Shown: positions 34,912-44,912 of the stretch, piece after piece | Layout of the letters: each line of letters starts with the position of its first letter | Position numbering within the stretch: position 1 is the first letter of the stretch | Source: JAFGPS01 sp964570855 | GTDB lineage: Bacteria; Planctomycetota; Phycisphaerae; Sedimentisphaerales; Anaerobacaceae | DNA length: 64,000 nucleotides | NCBI GenBank assembly: GCA_964570855.1 | Contig: CAZMZR010000005.1 | Span: 1-64,000 of the forward strand | Reading direction: 5' to 3' | The notes under the pieces: model-generated | The model's input: the letters and a program-made list of their open reading frames with translations, nothing else | Databases searched by the model: none | What the model was told of the DNA's origin: nothing | Made by a program: the position numbers and the translations under genes

Positions 34912-36504
34912 ATGTCCAAAGCAGGTAGCAATCTTGAAGCGAGCTATGTCGTGGTCCTTATAGCGGCCACAGCGCTGTATGTCTTTACATGTGCGCCGGG
35001 GGTGGTCTGGCAGGACAGCGGCGTAATACAATACCGCCTCTGGCATAATGATATCCAGGGGCACCTTGGCCTTGCTTTATCGCATCCGCTGTACTATATC
35101 ATCGCTATTGTGGCAAAATACATTCCTCTGGAAGAATTTGCCTACAGAATAAACGTATTGAATGCGGTGATTTCGGCGCTGGCAGTTGCAGGTCTTTTTC
35201 TACTGTTGCGGTTGTGGCTTGACATCCCGCGGCAAATCTCTGTTGATGAAGATACAACCGCCGATTCATCGGGATTATTCAAAAGCAGAGGTTCGAGTGG
35301 TGCGGGGTGGGCCGCGTTGCTCGGCGCCGCGACTTTGGCTTTATCGCATACTTTCTGGTGGCATGCCACGGTCCCTGAAACCTACAATCTGGCTGTGGCC
35401 CTGCTTCTGGGCGAATTGATTATGCTTTTGCAATATGCCAAAACCTCCCGAAAAGGGTATTTGTATTTCCTGGCCCTCTTAAACGGCCTTGCCGTGGCCA
35501 ATCACATGATGGCTTGCCTTGCGTTTGCCTGCTATTTTGTTTTTATTGTTGCTCTTGTAATTAAAAAGCAAATCAAATTGCGGGATTTAGCTGTCATGGC
35601 GCTGTTGTGGATTGTTGGCGCTCTGCCCTATGAATATCTGATAATAAAGAATATCCTGCAGAGCGGCGATTTATGGGGGACATTGGCATCGGCGGCTTTC
35701 GGTGCAAAATGGCGGGGTGACGTCCTCAATGTTTCACTTACCGCCGATATCGCCAAAGAAAACCTGATGTTTATCGCATTGAATTTTCCTACGCCGAATA
35801 TCCTGCTTTTCTTTGTCGGCGTATTGTGTTTATATAAGTTTTCTCCGAAGCGATGGTTCGCGCATATTATACTGGCGTTGTTAATATTATTTTTTGTTTT
35901 TGCCTTTCGCTATACGGTTCCGGATCGCTACGCTTTTTTCATTCCGTTCTACTGCATTATGTCACTTCTGATTGGCGTCGGAGTTTACAGATTTTCATAT
36001 AGAGACAGCAGGGCGATTATTTACATGTTTGTGATATTTGCCCTGGCGACCGTTCCCGTTTATATAATGGCGCCGAAAATCGCAGAGAAAATGGAAATCA
36101 AAGTCAGCGGCAGAAGAATAATCCCTTATCGGGATGACGATACATATTTCCTGCGGCCGTGGAAAATGGGGTACAAGGGTGCCGAGAAATTCGCGGTTGA
36201 AGCGTTATATACTGTCAAGCCTCTTTCGGTAATATACGCCGATGCGACCACAGCGCCACCTTTGTTATACGCCCAGGAGGTTCAGAATCAGCGGTTAGGC
36301 GATCACATAAAAATTATATCCAGTATCGGCGATAGTGAAAATTCGCCCGAATTCAACGAGCGGACAATCGAAAAATTGCTTTCGGAAAGAGCCGTTTATG
36401 TAGTCTCGCCGGCTAAAGGATATTGTCCCGACTTTCTGTTCGGGCGATACGATTTTGAACCGGCCGGCGTCCTCTGGCGCATAGTTGAAAAACAGAATAA
36501 ATAG
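34912..36504 (+). CDS. DUF2723-type polytopic membrane protein
   Basis: About 530 aa with roughly ten hydrophobic segments. The N terminus reads TCAPGVVWQDSGVIQY, the hallmark region of DUF2723 proteins, which resemble GT-C/protein O-mannosyltransferase-type glycosyltransferases. The C-terminal soluble part has no catalytic motif I know. I chose the ATG at 34912; a TTG at 34906 is an alternative. It is 10 bp after manA, so probably co-transcribed, which suggests transfer of a mannose-derived sugar. Confidence 0.75.
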   Translation: MSKAGSNLEASYVVVLIAATALYVFTCAPGVVWQDSGVIQYRLWHNDIQGHLGLALSHPLYYIIAIVAKYIPLEEFAYRINVLNAVISALAVAGLFLLLRLWLDIPRQISVDEDTTADSSGLFKSRGSSGAGWAALLGAATLALSHTFWWHATVPETYNLAVALLLGELIMLLQYAKTSRKGYLYFLALLNGLAVANHMMACLAFACYFVFIVALVIKKQIKLRDLAVMALLWIVGALPYEYLIIKNILQSGDLWGTLASAAFGAKWRGDVLNVSLTADIAKENLMFIALNFPTPNILLFFVGVLCLYKFSPKRWFAHIILALLILFFVFAFRYTVPDRYAFFIPFYCIMSLLIGVGVYRFSYRDSRAIIYMFVIFALATVPVYIMAPKIAEKMEIKVSGRRIIPYRDDDTYFLRPWKMGYKGAEKFAVEALYTVKPLSVIYADATTAPPLLYAQEVQNQRLGDHIKIISSIGDSENSPEFNERTIEKLLSERAVYVVSPAKGYCPDFLFGRYDFEPAGVLWRIVEKQNK

Positions 36505-36556
36505 AAATTAATACAAATGCTAAAATGATTTTGCCTGATTTTGACGGCAAAGAATC

Positions 36557-37570
36557 TCAGGATTTGGGGTGTTTTGGATTTTCAAGCCAGACTTCACTGT
36601 CATATCGGAGCATGATAAGAGAATCTTTGAAGCCGTCGAATTTGATATTTGTTTTTTTACCGAGCATTTCCTGTAAAATCCATTTGGGGAAATTAGCACC
36701 CGCCTTGATTGATAACGGGATACCGCCGCCGAACCTCGGATTGATTTCGATAAACTTGAGCTTACCTTTGGCCGTCTGAAACAATTGCAGGGTAATAAGG
36801 CCCGGACCGGCGCCGAGAGTTTCAACCAGCTTTGCCGCCTGACTCATAATTTGATTATCTTTGACGACCTGGCCCTTGCTTACTTCGCCCGCTCTGATTT
36901 CGATGCGTTTCCTCGGAACGACACATCGGACCTTCATGGAGAAATCAACATAAACATCGCACGTATATTCGGTGCCTTGTACGAACTCCTGGCAGATGGG
37001 ATTGGGAATTCTTTTGGCGTAGAAGGACAACTCCTTTTGATTAAGTACAATGGCGTTGCCCCTGCCGGCATAGCCGTCCCAGGGCTTGAGAAAATTGGGC
37101 CAGTCGAGTTTCCTCTTTAAAAGAGCGGAATGAACGGTCATAGTGACGGGCGTATCGAAACCGTTCCTGACTAAAAAACGGTATGTCAGTCTTTTGTCCT
37201 GGCAGATATCGAGCACTTCCGGTGACGAAACGAGCACACGACAGCCCAGCTCTGTGAATTTTGAATTGTTCTGGGCCAGAAGTTTCAGGTCCAGATCGAC
37301 GGTCGGCACAAGCAGGTTTACATTATTGTTTTTTACTATGGACAGCAGTTGCCTGATGTAACCTGCATGTTTTATCGGCTTGACCAGGAATCCTTTGTCG
37401 CACAGTTGCAGGGCCGGGCTGAACTCGGTGGTGTCCGTGCCGAAGAATGATGCCTTTATCCTTAATTGCCCGGCCGCCCGGCGAAAGCCCTCGAGCAACG
37501 AGACCCGCCTGCCGATGCAGGTGAACAGGATGTTTAGATTTTTTGCGGTTGTGGTTTTTCTTTTTTTCAA
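36557..37570 (-). CDS. ATP-grasp ligase-like protein (carbamoyl-phosphate synthase/PylC-like fold)
   Basis: 337 aa starting from a TTG. The N-terminal pre-ATP-grasp domain begins LNILFTCIGRRVSLLEGF; the central ATP-binding part includes FLKPWDGYAGRGNAIVL; the metal-binding end is FIEINPRFGGGIPLS. Such enzymes join a carboxylate to an amine or other nucleophile using ATP. Position opposite to the sugar genes suggests cell-surface modification, but the substrate is unknown. Confidence 0.75.
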   Translation of the reverse strand: MKKRKTTTAKNLNILFTCIGRRVSLLEGFRRAAGQLRIKASFFGTDTTEFSPALQLCDKGFLVKPIKHAGYIRQLLSIVKNNNVNLLVPTVDLDLKLLAQNNSKFTELGCRVLVSSPEVLDICQDKRLTYRFLVRNGFDTPVTMTVHSALLKRKLDWPNFLKPWDGYAGRGNAIVLNQKELSFYAKRIPNPICQEFVQGTEYTCDVYVDFSMKVRCVVPRKRIEIRAGEVSKGQVVKDNQIMSQAAKLVETLGAGPGLITLQLFQTAKGKLKFIEINPRFGGGIPLSIKAGANFPKWILQEMLGKKTNIKFDGFKDSLIMLRYDSEVWLENPKHPKS

Positions 37571-37785
37571 TTTTAGGTTCCGGTATATGTTTCTTATTAT
37601 CCAATTTTTTAACGAAAACTCAAAATAGTCAACATCTATTTCTTAATTTCCGCAGGGAAAACGAAAAAACAATTATGTCAATTCCTTTGACATTTTGGCT
37701 TTGCGGCTCTAGAATAACGGTTTTGTTGATTAATTCAGTAGTACTTAGTGCGCCGTTTGGACAATACACAATAGAGGAAGTGAAT

Positions 37786-38922
37786 ATGCAGGAAGCGATT
37801 CAGACAGGAGTATCAATGCAGGTCCCACTTTTGGATTTAAAAGCTCAGTATGCAACCATCAGGGATGAGGTTATGCCGGCAATCAGCAGGGTCTGCGAGA
37901 GCCAGGCGCTTGCCCTCGGGCCGGCGGTGGCCGATTTCGAGGAAAAAATCGCCGCATATTGCCGATGCAAACACGCAGTCGGGGTCTCAAGTGGTACCGA
38001 TGCGCTGCTTGTGAGCCTGATGGCTTTGGATATAGGGCCGGGCGATGAGGTTATAACCACACCTTTTACATTCTTTTCCACCGCCGGTTGTGTCGTCAGA
38101 CTCGGAGCGAGACCGGTCTTCGTCGATGTCGAGCCTGATACTTACAACATCGATCCGGCCGGTATCGAAGAAAAAATCACCGAAAAGACAAAGGCCGTCA
38201 TACCGGTACATTTGTTCGGGCAGGCCGCTAAGATGAAAGCCATTACCGAAATCGCAAAGCGATACAATCTTGCCGTCATCGAGGATGCTGCTCAGGCGAT
38301 AGGAGCGAGTCGGGACGGCGTAATGTGTGGTAATTTTGGTGATTGCGGCTGTTTTTCGTTTTACCCGACCAAGAACCTCGGTGCTTTCGGCGACGGAGGT
38401 TTGGTAACAACCAACGATGATGCTCTTGCACAAAAGATTAAAATACTTCGCGACCACGGTCAGAATCCGCGGTACTTTTACGGAATGATCGGCGGCAATT
38501 TCCGCCTCGACGGCATCCAGGGGGCCGTCCTTGCAGTTAAGCTCGGGCACCTCGATTCCTGGAATAAGAAACGAAAACAAAACGCCGCCTTTTACGACGA
38601 TGCTTTTTCGGGAACTCCCGTGCAGCCGCAGAAGATCGATGCCAATAATGTATGTATATATCATCAGTACACCGTGACAGTCCCCGACAGGGACCGGCTG
38701 CAGAAGTTTTTGGCGGAAAACAATATAGGTTCGGCGATATTCTATCCCAAGCCGCTGCATCTGCAGGAATGCTTCAGCGACCTTGGCTACGGGCCGGGTG
38801 ATTTTCCGGTTACCGAACGGCTTTGCAACGAGGTCCTCTCGTTGCCGATTTATCCCGAATTGTCACGGGAGCAGATAGAGTATGTCGTCGGGACTGTGCT
38901 GAAGTTTTATGGAATAGATTAG
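37786..38922 (+). CDS. DegT/DnrJ/EryC1 sugar aminotransferase
   Basis: 378 aa PLP enzyme of the nucleotide-sugar aminotransferase family. Motifs: VSSGTDALL near residue 70, IEDAAQAIGA with the PLP-contacting Asp, and CFSFYPTKNLGAFGDGG with the PLP lysine. Two start codons have Shine-Dalgarno sequences (ATG 37786 with AGAGGAAG and ATG 37816 with AGGAG); homology begins at the second (MQVPLLDLKAQY). It likely makes an amino sugar for surface polysaccharide. Confidence 0.9.
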   Translation: MQEAIQTGVSMQVPLLDLKAQYATIRDEVMPAISRVCESQALALGPAVADFEEKIAAYCRCKHAVGVSSGTDALLVSLMALDIGPGDEVITTPFTFFSTAGCVVRLGARPVFVDVEPDTYNIDPAGIEEKITEKTKAVIPVHLFGQAAKMKAITEIAKRYNLAVIEDAAQAIGASRDGVMCGNFGDCGCFSFYPTKNLGAFGDGGLVTTNDDALAQKIKILRDHGQNPRYFYGMIGGNFRLDGIQGAVLAVKLGHLDSWNKKRKQNAAFYDDAFSGTPVQPQKIDANNVCIYHQYTVTVPDRDRLQKFLAENNIGSAIFYPKPLHLQECFSDLGYGPGDFPVTERLCNEVLSLPIYPELSREQIEYVVGTVLKFYGID

Positions 38923-38946
38923 AGAATTATTTGCAGGTTAATTGAA

Positions 38947-39495
38947 TTGTTGAAGGTAAACGAAAATCCGCCGACTATCTGGCCCGAAGTGGACTCAATC
39001 CGCGACTTTGCCGGCCGGTGGTGGGTTGCACATACAAAGAGCAGGAATGAAAAGGCCCTTGCCCACGATCTGATCAGTAGAAATATCAGCTACTTTCTTC
39101 CGATGACATGGAAGGTCAGGCGGAAAAGCCACAGGACAATAAAATCGCTTCTACCTTTGTTCGGCGGGTATTTGTTTTTTTGCGGTGACGACAACCAGCG
39201 AACGGAACTGATGAAAACCGACCGAGTGGCGAATTTACTCGAAGTGAAAGACCAGGGGAAATTAGTTGACGAACTGGTTCAAATCGAGCTTGTTCTTCAA
39301 ACAGGTGTTCCTCTGGTGCCCCACAAATACGTTAAGGTCGGCCAGAAGTGCCGTGTCGTCGCCGGGCCGTTGATGGGATTACAGGGTATCGTAGTCACGA
39401 CCAAAGGCTCGACAAGGCTGGTTCTGCAGGTCGATATGCTTGGACAGGCGGCAAGCGTAGAAATAGACATCGATATGATAGAAAGTGTCGATTAA
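38947..39495 (+). CDS. NusG-like transcription antiterminator (UpxY/RfaH type)
   Basis: 182 aa. The N-terminal NGN domain begins WWVAHTKSRNEKALAHDL, and a C-terminal KOW segment reads VGQKCRVVAGPLMGLQGIV. Specialised NusG paralogues of this kind prevent termination in long polysaccharide operons. It starts at a TTG 24 bp after the aminotransferase and is followed by UDP-sugar genes, in line with such a role. Confidence 0.85.
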   Translation: MLKVNENPPTIWPEVDSIRDFAGRWWVAHTKSRNEKALAHDLISRNISYFLPMTWKVRRKSHRTIKSLLPLFGGYLFFCGDDNQRTELMKTDRVANLLEVKDQGKLVDELVQIELVLQTGVPLVPHKYVKVGQKCRVVAGPLMGLQGIVVTTKGSTRLVLQVDMLGQAASVEIDIDMIESVD

Positions 39496-39570
39496 GCGGC
39501 TTTGATAATTCTTCGCTATACGAAGAATTTCTTTTTATAGTGACGTTTCTAAAAAGTAATTGTCACTTTT

Positions 39571-39662
39571 TGTCATTCCTGCGAAAGGCAGTCCCGCTGG
39601 GGACACCTTACGGTGGAATCCAGTTTTTTAGTTCTGGATTCCGCATCAAGTGCGGAATGACA
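39571..39662. repeat. Palindromic intergenic repeat
   Basis: Outer arms TGTCATTCC (39571-39579) and GGAATGACA (39654-39662); inner arms GGAATCCAG (39615-39623) and CTGGATTCC (39634-39642); also CCGCA/TGCGG. It resembles dispersed palindromic repeats seen in many genomes. It would fold as a cruciform or as a stable RNA structure between the NusG-like gene and the dehydrogenase. Confidence 0.7.
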
Positions 39663-39772
39663 TAAGAAAAAAGTGAAACTTATTTAATGGAAACGGCAAT
39701 AGATATGATGTTTTCGATATAGGGCGAATTGCTCGGTCTGGGTGAGTGATTACAAGAACAGGAGACTATATC

Positions 39773-41086
39773 ATGCAAATTTGTGTCACTGGTGTCGGTT
39801 ATGTGGGCCTGGTTACGGGAGCGTGCCTGGCGGAGGCGGGAAAAAATGTCATCTGCGTGGACAACGATGAAGAAAAAATCGCCGGTCTGAAAAACGGAGT
39901 CATCCCCATTTATGAACCGGGCCTGACGGAAATAGTAAAACATAACGTAAAGCTCGGCCGGCTGCATTTTACGACCGATTTGAAATACGGTGTTGATAAT
40001 TCACTTATTATTTTTCTCGCGGTTGGCACGCCTTCGGCTGAAGATGGTTCTTCCGATATATCGGCAATAATTTCAGTGGCAAACGGCATCGCCGAGAGCC
40101 TCAGTGCCTATCGAATAATTGCGACCAAAAGCACTGTGCCTGTAGGGACAGGCAATAAGGTTATCGAGATCATAAAATCGAAAACCGATATTCCTTTCGA
40201 TTATATCAGCAATCCGGAGTTTCTTAAAGAAGGCGCGGCGGTTGAAGATTTTATGAGTCCCGACAGGATAATCATCGGCACAACGAATCTAGAAGTCGAG
40301 AAAGTTATGGAACAGTTATACAGCCCGTTCATGAGAAAGAGCAGCCGAATACTGTTTATGGACACCATCTCAGCCGAGATGACGAAGTACGCCGCCAATA
40401 CCATGCTGGCGACGAGAATCTCATTTATGAATGAAATATCGGTATTATGCGAGAAGCTCGGTGCGGATGTCGAACAGGTAAGACACGGCCTCGGCAGTGA
40501 CTCAAGAATAGGCTCTGCATTTTTATTTCCCGGCGTCGGCTACGGCGGCGCCTGTTTCCCGAAAGACATTCGGGCGCTGATTCATACAGGTTCCGAGCAC
40601 GATGTCGAGATGACGATAGCCAAAGCGGTACAGCAGGTGAACATCAATCAGCAGCAGCGTTTCGCAAAACGCATTACCGATTATTTTGCCGGTCGTGAAA
40701 ATAAGACCACGTTAGCTGTCTGGGGACTGGCCTTTAAGGCGAGAACCGACGATATCCGAGAATCACCGGCGATTAACTGTATTAAGAAATTACTCGATTG
40801 TCGGATGAAGATAAAAGCTTACGATCCCGAGGCGGCCTCTTCGGCGGCGAAAGTGCTGGGTGATAAAATCCGGATATTCCAGAACGGATACGATGCTCTC
40901 GATAACGCCGACGCCCTCGTTATCTTTACCGATTGGCAGGAATTTCGGAATCCCGATTTCGAAGCCGTTGTGGCGAAACTGAAAAATCCTGTTATTTTCG
41001 ACGGCAGAAATTTATACGACCCGGATGTTGTTAAAAAAGCGGGAATTGAATACCACAGCATTGGAAGAGCTACCGTCTCCGGATAA
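39773..41086 (+). CDS. UDP-glucose/UDP-sugar 6-dehydrogenase
   Basis: 437 aa. It oxidises a UDP-hexose to the uronic acid with NAD. It has an N-terminal Rossmann fold (ICVTGVGYVGLVTG), catalytic Cys in GYGGACFPKD, and a C-terminal UDP-binding domain (WGLAFKARTDDIRESPA). The ATG at 39773 with AGGAGA upstream is preferred to 39746. The epimerase at 41533 would be the next step to a uronic-acid epimer. Confidence 0.92.
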   Translation: MQICVTGVGYVGLVTGACLAEAGKNVICVDNDEEKIAGLKNGVIPIYEPGLTEIVKHNVKLGRLHFTTDLKYGVDNSLIIFLAVGTPSAEDGSSDISAIISVANGIAESLSAYRIIATKSTVPVGTGNKVIEIIKSKTDIPFDYISNPEFLKEGAAVEDFMSPDRIIIGTTNLEVEKVMEQLYSPFMRKSSRILFMDTISAEMTKYAANTMLATRISFMNEISVLCEKLGADVEQVRHGLGSDSRIGSAFLFPGVGYGGACFPKDIRALIHTGSEHDVEMTIAKAVQQVNINQQQRFAKRITDYFAGRENKTTLAVWGLAFKARTDDIRESPAINCIKKLLDCRMKIKAYDPEAASSAAKVLGDKIRIFQNGYDALDNADALVIFTDWQEFRNPDFEAVVAKLKNPVIFDGRNLYDPDVVKKAGIEYHSIGRATVSG

Positions 41087-41126
41087 ATCGACCGGTATAT
41101 TGTCCGAATAATATAGTAAATAAGTG

Positions 41127-41498
41127 ATGCAGATGCAGATTGTTATTAAGAGTTTGGGCATTGTATTGGCTCTGATAGCAATTGTTTATATGTTGAGACC
41201 GGATATTGCAAAGCGGCTCGTTACTTTTTTTCAAAAGGGCAGCCGGATTTATTTTGACGGAGTTATAAATCTCGCCCTGGCGGCTGTTTTCTTTATCGGG
41301 GCCCGTGAATGCAGATATCCGATTGTGATATTTATCTGTGGAGTTGTTTTTATGGCCGAAGGTTTTTTAATATTTAGTTTCGGACCGAAAAAAACATCGC
41401 CTATTCTCGAATGGAGCCGGGAACAATCGGAAGGATTGTTTCAATTTATGGGCTTGATTTTAGGGGCCGTTGGAGTAGCGACTTTTTTGTCGGCGTAA
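41127..41498 (+). CDS. Membrane hypothetical protein
   Basis: 123 aa with about four hydrophobic helices and short loops (KSLGIVLALIAIVYML; GVINLALAAVFFIGA; IVIFICGVVFMAEGF; FMGLILGAVGVATFL). No domain recognised. It lies between the UDP-sugar dehydrogenase and epimerase, all on the same strand. Confidence 0.6.
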   Translation: MQMQIVIKSLGIVLALIAIVYMLRPDIAKRLVTFFQKGSRIYFDGVINLALAAVFFIGARECRYPIVIFICGVVFMAEGFLIFSFGPKKTSPILEWSREQSEGLFQFMGLILGAVGVATFLSA

Positions 41499-41532
41499 TT
41501 AATAATACAAAAAAATAGATTAGAAAAAACTT

Positions 41533-42477
41533 ATGAAAGCATTGATAACAGGAGTTGCCGGTTTTATCGGCTCGCATCTTTGCGAGCGTCTTCTTGCGGG
41601 CGGTTGGAATGTGGTCGGGGTCGATAATTTCGATGATTTCTACGATCCCGGAATCAAACGCGAAAATATCAAAACGTGCCTTGAAAATCCGGGCTTCCGG
41701 CTCGTCGAGGCCGACATACGTGACAGCGTCACTATGGACGGGACGGTCGGTGACGATATCGATGTAATCGTGCATCTGGCGGCCAGAGCCGGTGTTCGTC
41801 CTTCGATTGCACAGCCTTTGCTTTACGCCGATGTCAACATCAACGGCACGATGGTCCTGCTTGAGGCGGCCAAAAAGTACAAAATCGGCAAATTCGTCTT
41901 CGCATCGAGTTCGAGTGTTTACGGTAACAACAGGAAAGTTCCATTTTCCGAAGAGGACAACGTCGATTTTCCCATCTCGCCCTATGCCGCTACCAAAAAG
42001 GCCTGCGAATTGCTTTGCCATACATATTATCATCTTGAAGGTTTGTCCATAACCTGCCTGCGTTACTTTACCGTTTACGGCCCCCGGCAGAGACCGGATC
42101 TGGCTATCCATAAATTCGCAAAACTCATCGAGCAGGGTAAAGCCATACCCGTTTACGGCGACGGCTCGATGATGCGCGACTTCACATATATTGACGATAT
42201 TATCGACGGCACAACCGCGGCGATCGAAAAGTGTAAAGGCTTTAATATTTACAATCTCGGCGAGTCGCAACCGATTACGGTCAACGATTTAATCGCGGAA
42301 ATTGAAAAAGCTCTCGGTAAAAAAGCCGTTCGACAGTACCTGCCTCCACAGCCCGGTGATGTCGAACACACCTACGCCGATGTCACCAGGGCCGGAAAAG
42401 ATTTGGGATATAAACCTTCGACATCCATCCGGGACGGTCTGGAAAAATTCACCGCCTGGCTCAGAGAAAAAACATAG
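41533..42477 (+). CDS. NAD-dependent epimerase, UDP-glucuronate 4-epimerase-like
   Basis: 314 aa extended SDR enzyme. NAD site GVAGFIGSHL, catalytic SSS and YAATKKA (Tyr and Lys), and the family end (DVEHTYADVTRA, then GLEKFTAWL). The DNFDDFYDPGIKRENI sequence fits UDP-glucuronate epimerases. It pairs with the dehydrogenase 446 bp upstream to make UDP-galacturonate; the exact sugar is inferred. Confidence 0.88.
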   Translation: MKALITGVAGFIGSHLCERLLAGGWNVVGVDNFDDFYDPGIKRENIKTCLENPGFRLVEADIRDSVTMDGTVGDDIDVIVHLAARAGVRPSIAQPLLYADVNINGTMVLLEAAKKYKIGKFVFASSSSVYGNNRKVPFSEEDNVDFPISPYAATKKACELLCHTYYHLEGLSITCLRYFTVYGPRQRPDLAIHKFAKLIEQGKAIPVYGDGSMMRDFTYIDDIIDGTTAAIEKCKGFNIYNLGESQPITVNDLIAEIEKALGKKAVRQYLPPQPGDVEHTYADVTRAGKDLGYKPSTSIRDGLEKFTAWLREKT

Positions 42478-42532
42478 CTAAAATTAATTGTTCTATTTTG
42501 TAAAAAGAGAAAAATACATAGGAGAAAACACA

Positions 42533-43663
42533 ATGACAGACGAAAAGAAAGCGGATTTGGCCGGTCCGGGTATCGGCGACTATAACGAACTGGAAAAAAT
42601 TCTTCCCGGTGACTACAGTTCTCTGCTGAGTCCGAAGGAAACTCAGATTGCCACATACGCCGTCAAGGACTACATCGAGCAGAACCTTTGTAAAGAGCTG
42701 AACCTTATCCGCGTGACCGTTCCTTTGATTGTGGACGTCGAGAGCGGCGTCAACGACATGCTCGACCGTGACGGTTCGCGAACGCCGATCCAGTTCCATA
42801 TCTCGAACGATAGAGACAAGAATCCGATCGATGTTCAGGTCGTACAGGCCGCTACGAAATGGAAACGTATGGCCCTGAAGCAATTTGAAATGAATATGGG
42901 CGAGGGCCTGCTGACCGACATGCGGGCCGTCCGTAAAGACTACTTCCTCGACCACGACCATAGCGCATACGTTGATCAGTGGGACTGGGAGCTGGCAATC
43001 ACCGCCGAGCAGCGTAGCCTTAATTTTCTAAAGGAAGTTGTAGGAAAAATCTGGAAGGTTCTCAAAGGCGCCGAGACGCATGTTCAGGGGCTTTTCCCAC
43101 AGTTGAAAGATAAATACCCGGACCTGCCCGATGAGCTGACCTTCATTCACGCCGAAGAGATACTCGAAAAATTCCCAGATTTACCTCGCAAGCAGCGAGA
43201 GACAGAGATTTTACAGGAATATCCGGCTGTTTTCATTATCGGCATAGGCTGGGTCCTGGAGGACGGCTATCCGCACGAGATGCGGGCTGCGGACTACGAC
43301 GACTGGGTCACCGAAACGAAAACCGAAGACGGCCGGACAATGCACGGTATGAACGGTGACATTCTCGTCTGGAACCCTGTAACCAAACGTCGCCATGAGC
43401 TTACATCCATGGGCATCCGTGTTAATGCCGAGACACTTGTCGAGCAACTGGAGCTTTCCGGTCTGCTCAATATGCTCGAATATCCGTATCATCAGGCCAT
43501 CGTCAATAATGAAATTCCTCTGAGCATCGGCGGCGGCATCGGGCAATCCCGCACATTTATGCTCCTGCTCAAAAAGGCCCATATCGGCGAAGTCAGTGCG
43601 ACCGTTTGGCCGAAAGTGCTAAAACAAATGTGTAAAAAGAAAAACATTCACGTAATAGAATAA
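42533..43663 (+). CDS. asnA: Aspartate-ammonia ligase
   Basis: 376 aa class II-synthetase-like enzyme that makes asparagine from aspartate, ammonia and ATP. It has the AsnA pattern: RVTVPLIVDVESGVND near the start, HDHSAYVDQWDWE, and SIGGGIGQSRTFMLLL at the end. The ATG at 42533 follows AGGAGA; the upstream in-frame ATG at 42488 has no such signal. A strong terminator follows. Confidence 0.93.
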   Translation: MTDEKKADLAGPGIGDYNELEKILPGDYSSLLSPKETQIATYAVKDYIEQNLCKELNLIRVTVPLIVDVESGVNDMLDRDGSRTPIQFHISNDRDKNPIDVQVVQAATKWKRMALKQFEMNMGEGLLTDMRAVRKDYFLDHDHSAYVDQWDWELAITAEQRSLNFLKEVVGKIWKVLKGAETHVQGLFPQLKDKYPDLPDELTFIHAEEILEKFPDLPRKQRETEILQEYPAVFIIGIGWVLEDGYPHEMRAADYDDWVTETKTEDGRTMHGMNGDILVWNPVTKRRHELTSMGIRVNAETLVEQLELSGLLNMLEYPYHQAIVNNEIPLSIGGGIGQSRTFMLLLKKAHIGEVSATVWPKVLKQMCKKKNIHVIE

Positions 43664-43688
43664 AAAACGTATCAACAAAGAATATTCG

Positions 43689-43718
43689 GCCCCTGGATTT
43701 ATTCGGGGGCTTTTTTTT
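43689..43718 (+). terminator. Rho-independent terminator after asnA
   Basis: GCCCC (43689-43693) pairs with GGGGC (43706-43710), followed by eight T (43711-43718). It lies 25 bp past the asnA stop. Confidence 0.9.
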
Positions 43719-43883
43719 ATTATAGATAAGAAGTAACGACAATTCACGGTTTAGAAAATTGCAGATTCTTGTTCATACGACAGATTTATGTTATCATAGT
43801 CTCCGGTGTCAAAAAATGTATTAATTGCTGGCTGTAAGTATATGATTTTACGGTTGTTATAAGCATAGTGGGCTTAAAAAACA

Positions 43884-44912
43884 ATGGCAAAGGCCGGTAA
43901 AATAAAAGATTGGGAAAAGCTGCCGGACGAAGAAATCCTGAAAATACGCGTTCGCGACCTCGGCGTACAGATCCAGGGCTCCGAGCTGCAATTGCTGATA
44001 GAGAGGGTGTATGAAGAGCTGGGTGCCAAGGGGATATGTTTTCATCCTCCATGTTATCTCACCGATGAGTGGCTTTGCCCCGACAAAATCCCGATTATCG
44101 GGATACCGTTCTGCCTTGCCCATCCGCGTTTAAAGCAGCTTGAGAAAAAGATGATGTACGAAGTGGAAGGGGGAACCGAAGAGTCCTGTATGAAGCTTCT
44201 GCGTCATGAATGCGGTCACGCCCTGAATTACGCATACCAGTTATACAAGAAGACAAGATGGCGCGAATTGTTCGGCTCTTTCTCGACAAGATACTCGGAC
44301 TCCTATTCCTATCAGCCCTATTCCAGGCGTTTTGTAATAAACCTTCAGGACAACTATGCCCAGTCTCATCCTGATGAGGACTTTGCCGAGACTTTTGCCG
44401 TTTGGCTCACGCCACAAAGTTGCTGGGAGCAGAAGTATCGAAACTGGCCCGTTATTAAGAAGCTGTGGTATGTGGACGGCTTGATGAAACATATTTCAAA
44501 CATTGCGCCCGTAAAGACGGTTCACGGGCAGCCGCCGTGGTCGGCCTCACGGATGACTTCGACTCTTGCAGCTCATTACGAGCGTAAACGCAAGGTTCTG
44601 GGCAGCGGATTCCAGGGATTTTATGACGATAGTCTTATCTCCCTCTTTGGTTTGAAGCCGAGCGGTCCTGCGAATCAGAAGGCCTCGAAGTTTCTGCGTC
44701 ACCATCGGCGAGAGCTGATAGACAGCGTTACACGGTGGACCGGCCACCGAAAGCACGATATTCATCAGTTGGTCAATACCCTTATTCTTCGCTGCGATGC
44801 ACTTGACCTTTTTGCCAGGCCCGGTCAGACGGAGAATATTGTGGGTATTACCGCTTTGCTGACTGCTATTGCAAGTAATACACTCAGGATAGTTGGGAGG
44901 CATACACGTTAA
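43884..44912 (+). CDS. Putative zinc metallopeptidase (Peptidase_Mx-like)
   Basis: 342 aa, no signal peptide. HECGH at residues 108-112 is the zinc-binding motif with the general-base Glu, and DEDFAETFAVWL about 65 residues later offers a third ligand. This matches the putative zinc-binding metallopeptidase family common in Planctomycetota. Its stop overlaps the ATG of the ATP-grasp gene by one base (TAATG), so the two are translationally coupled. The substrate is not known. Confidence 0.75.
   Translation: MAKAGKIKDWEKLPDEEILKIRVRDLGVQIQGSELQLLIERVYEELGAKGICFHPPCYLTDEWLCPDKIPIIGIPFCLAHPRLKQLEKKMMYEVEGGTEESCMKLLRHECGHALNYAYQLYKKTRWRELFGSFSTRYSDSYSYQPYSRRFVINLQDNYAQSHPDEDFAETFAVWLTPQSCWEQKYRNWPVIKKLWYVDGLMKHISNIAPVKTVHGQPPWSASRMTSTLAAHYERKRKVLGSGFQGFYDDSLISLFGLKPSGPANQKASKFLRHHRRELIDSVTRWTGHRKHDIHQLVNTLILRCDALDLFARPGQTENIVGITALLTAIASNTLRIVGRHTR

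Noticed and set aside
36460..36559. TGA of the ATP-grasp gene as a Sec codon with 45 open codons after it
   Set aside because: The open frame overlaps the opposite gene and has no homology; the hairpin TTTGCC/GGCAAA starts too close to the TGA and looks like a shared terminator.
37987..38760. 257-codon minus-strand frame
   Set aside because: Lies fully antisense to the DegT aminotransferase; composition is that of a shadow frame.
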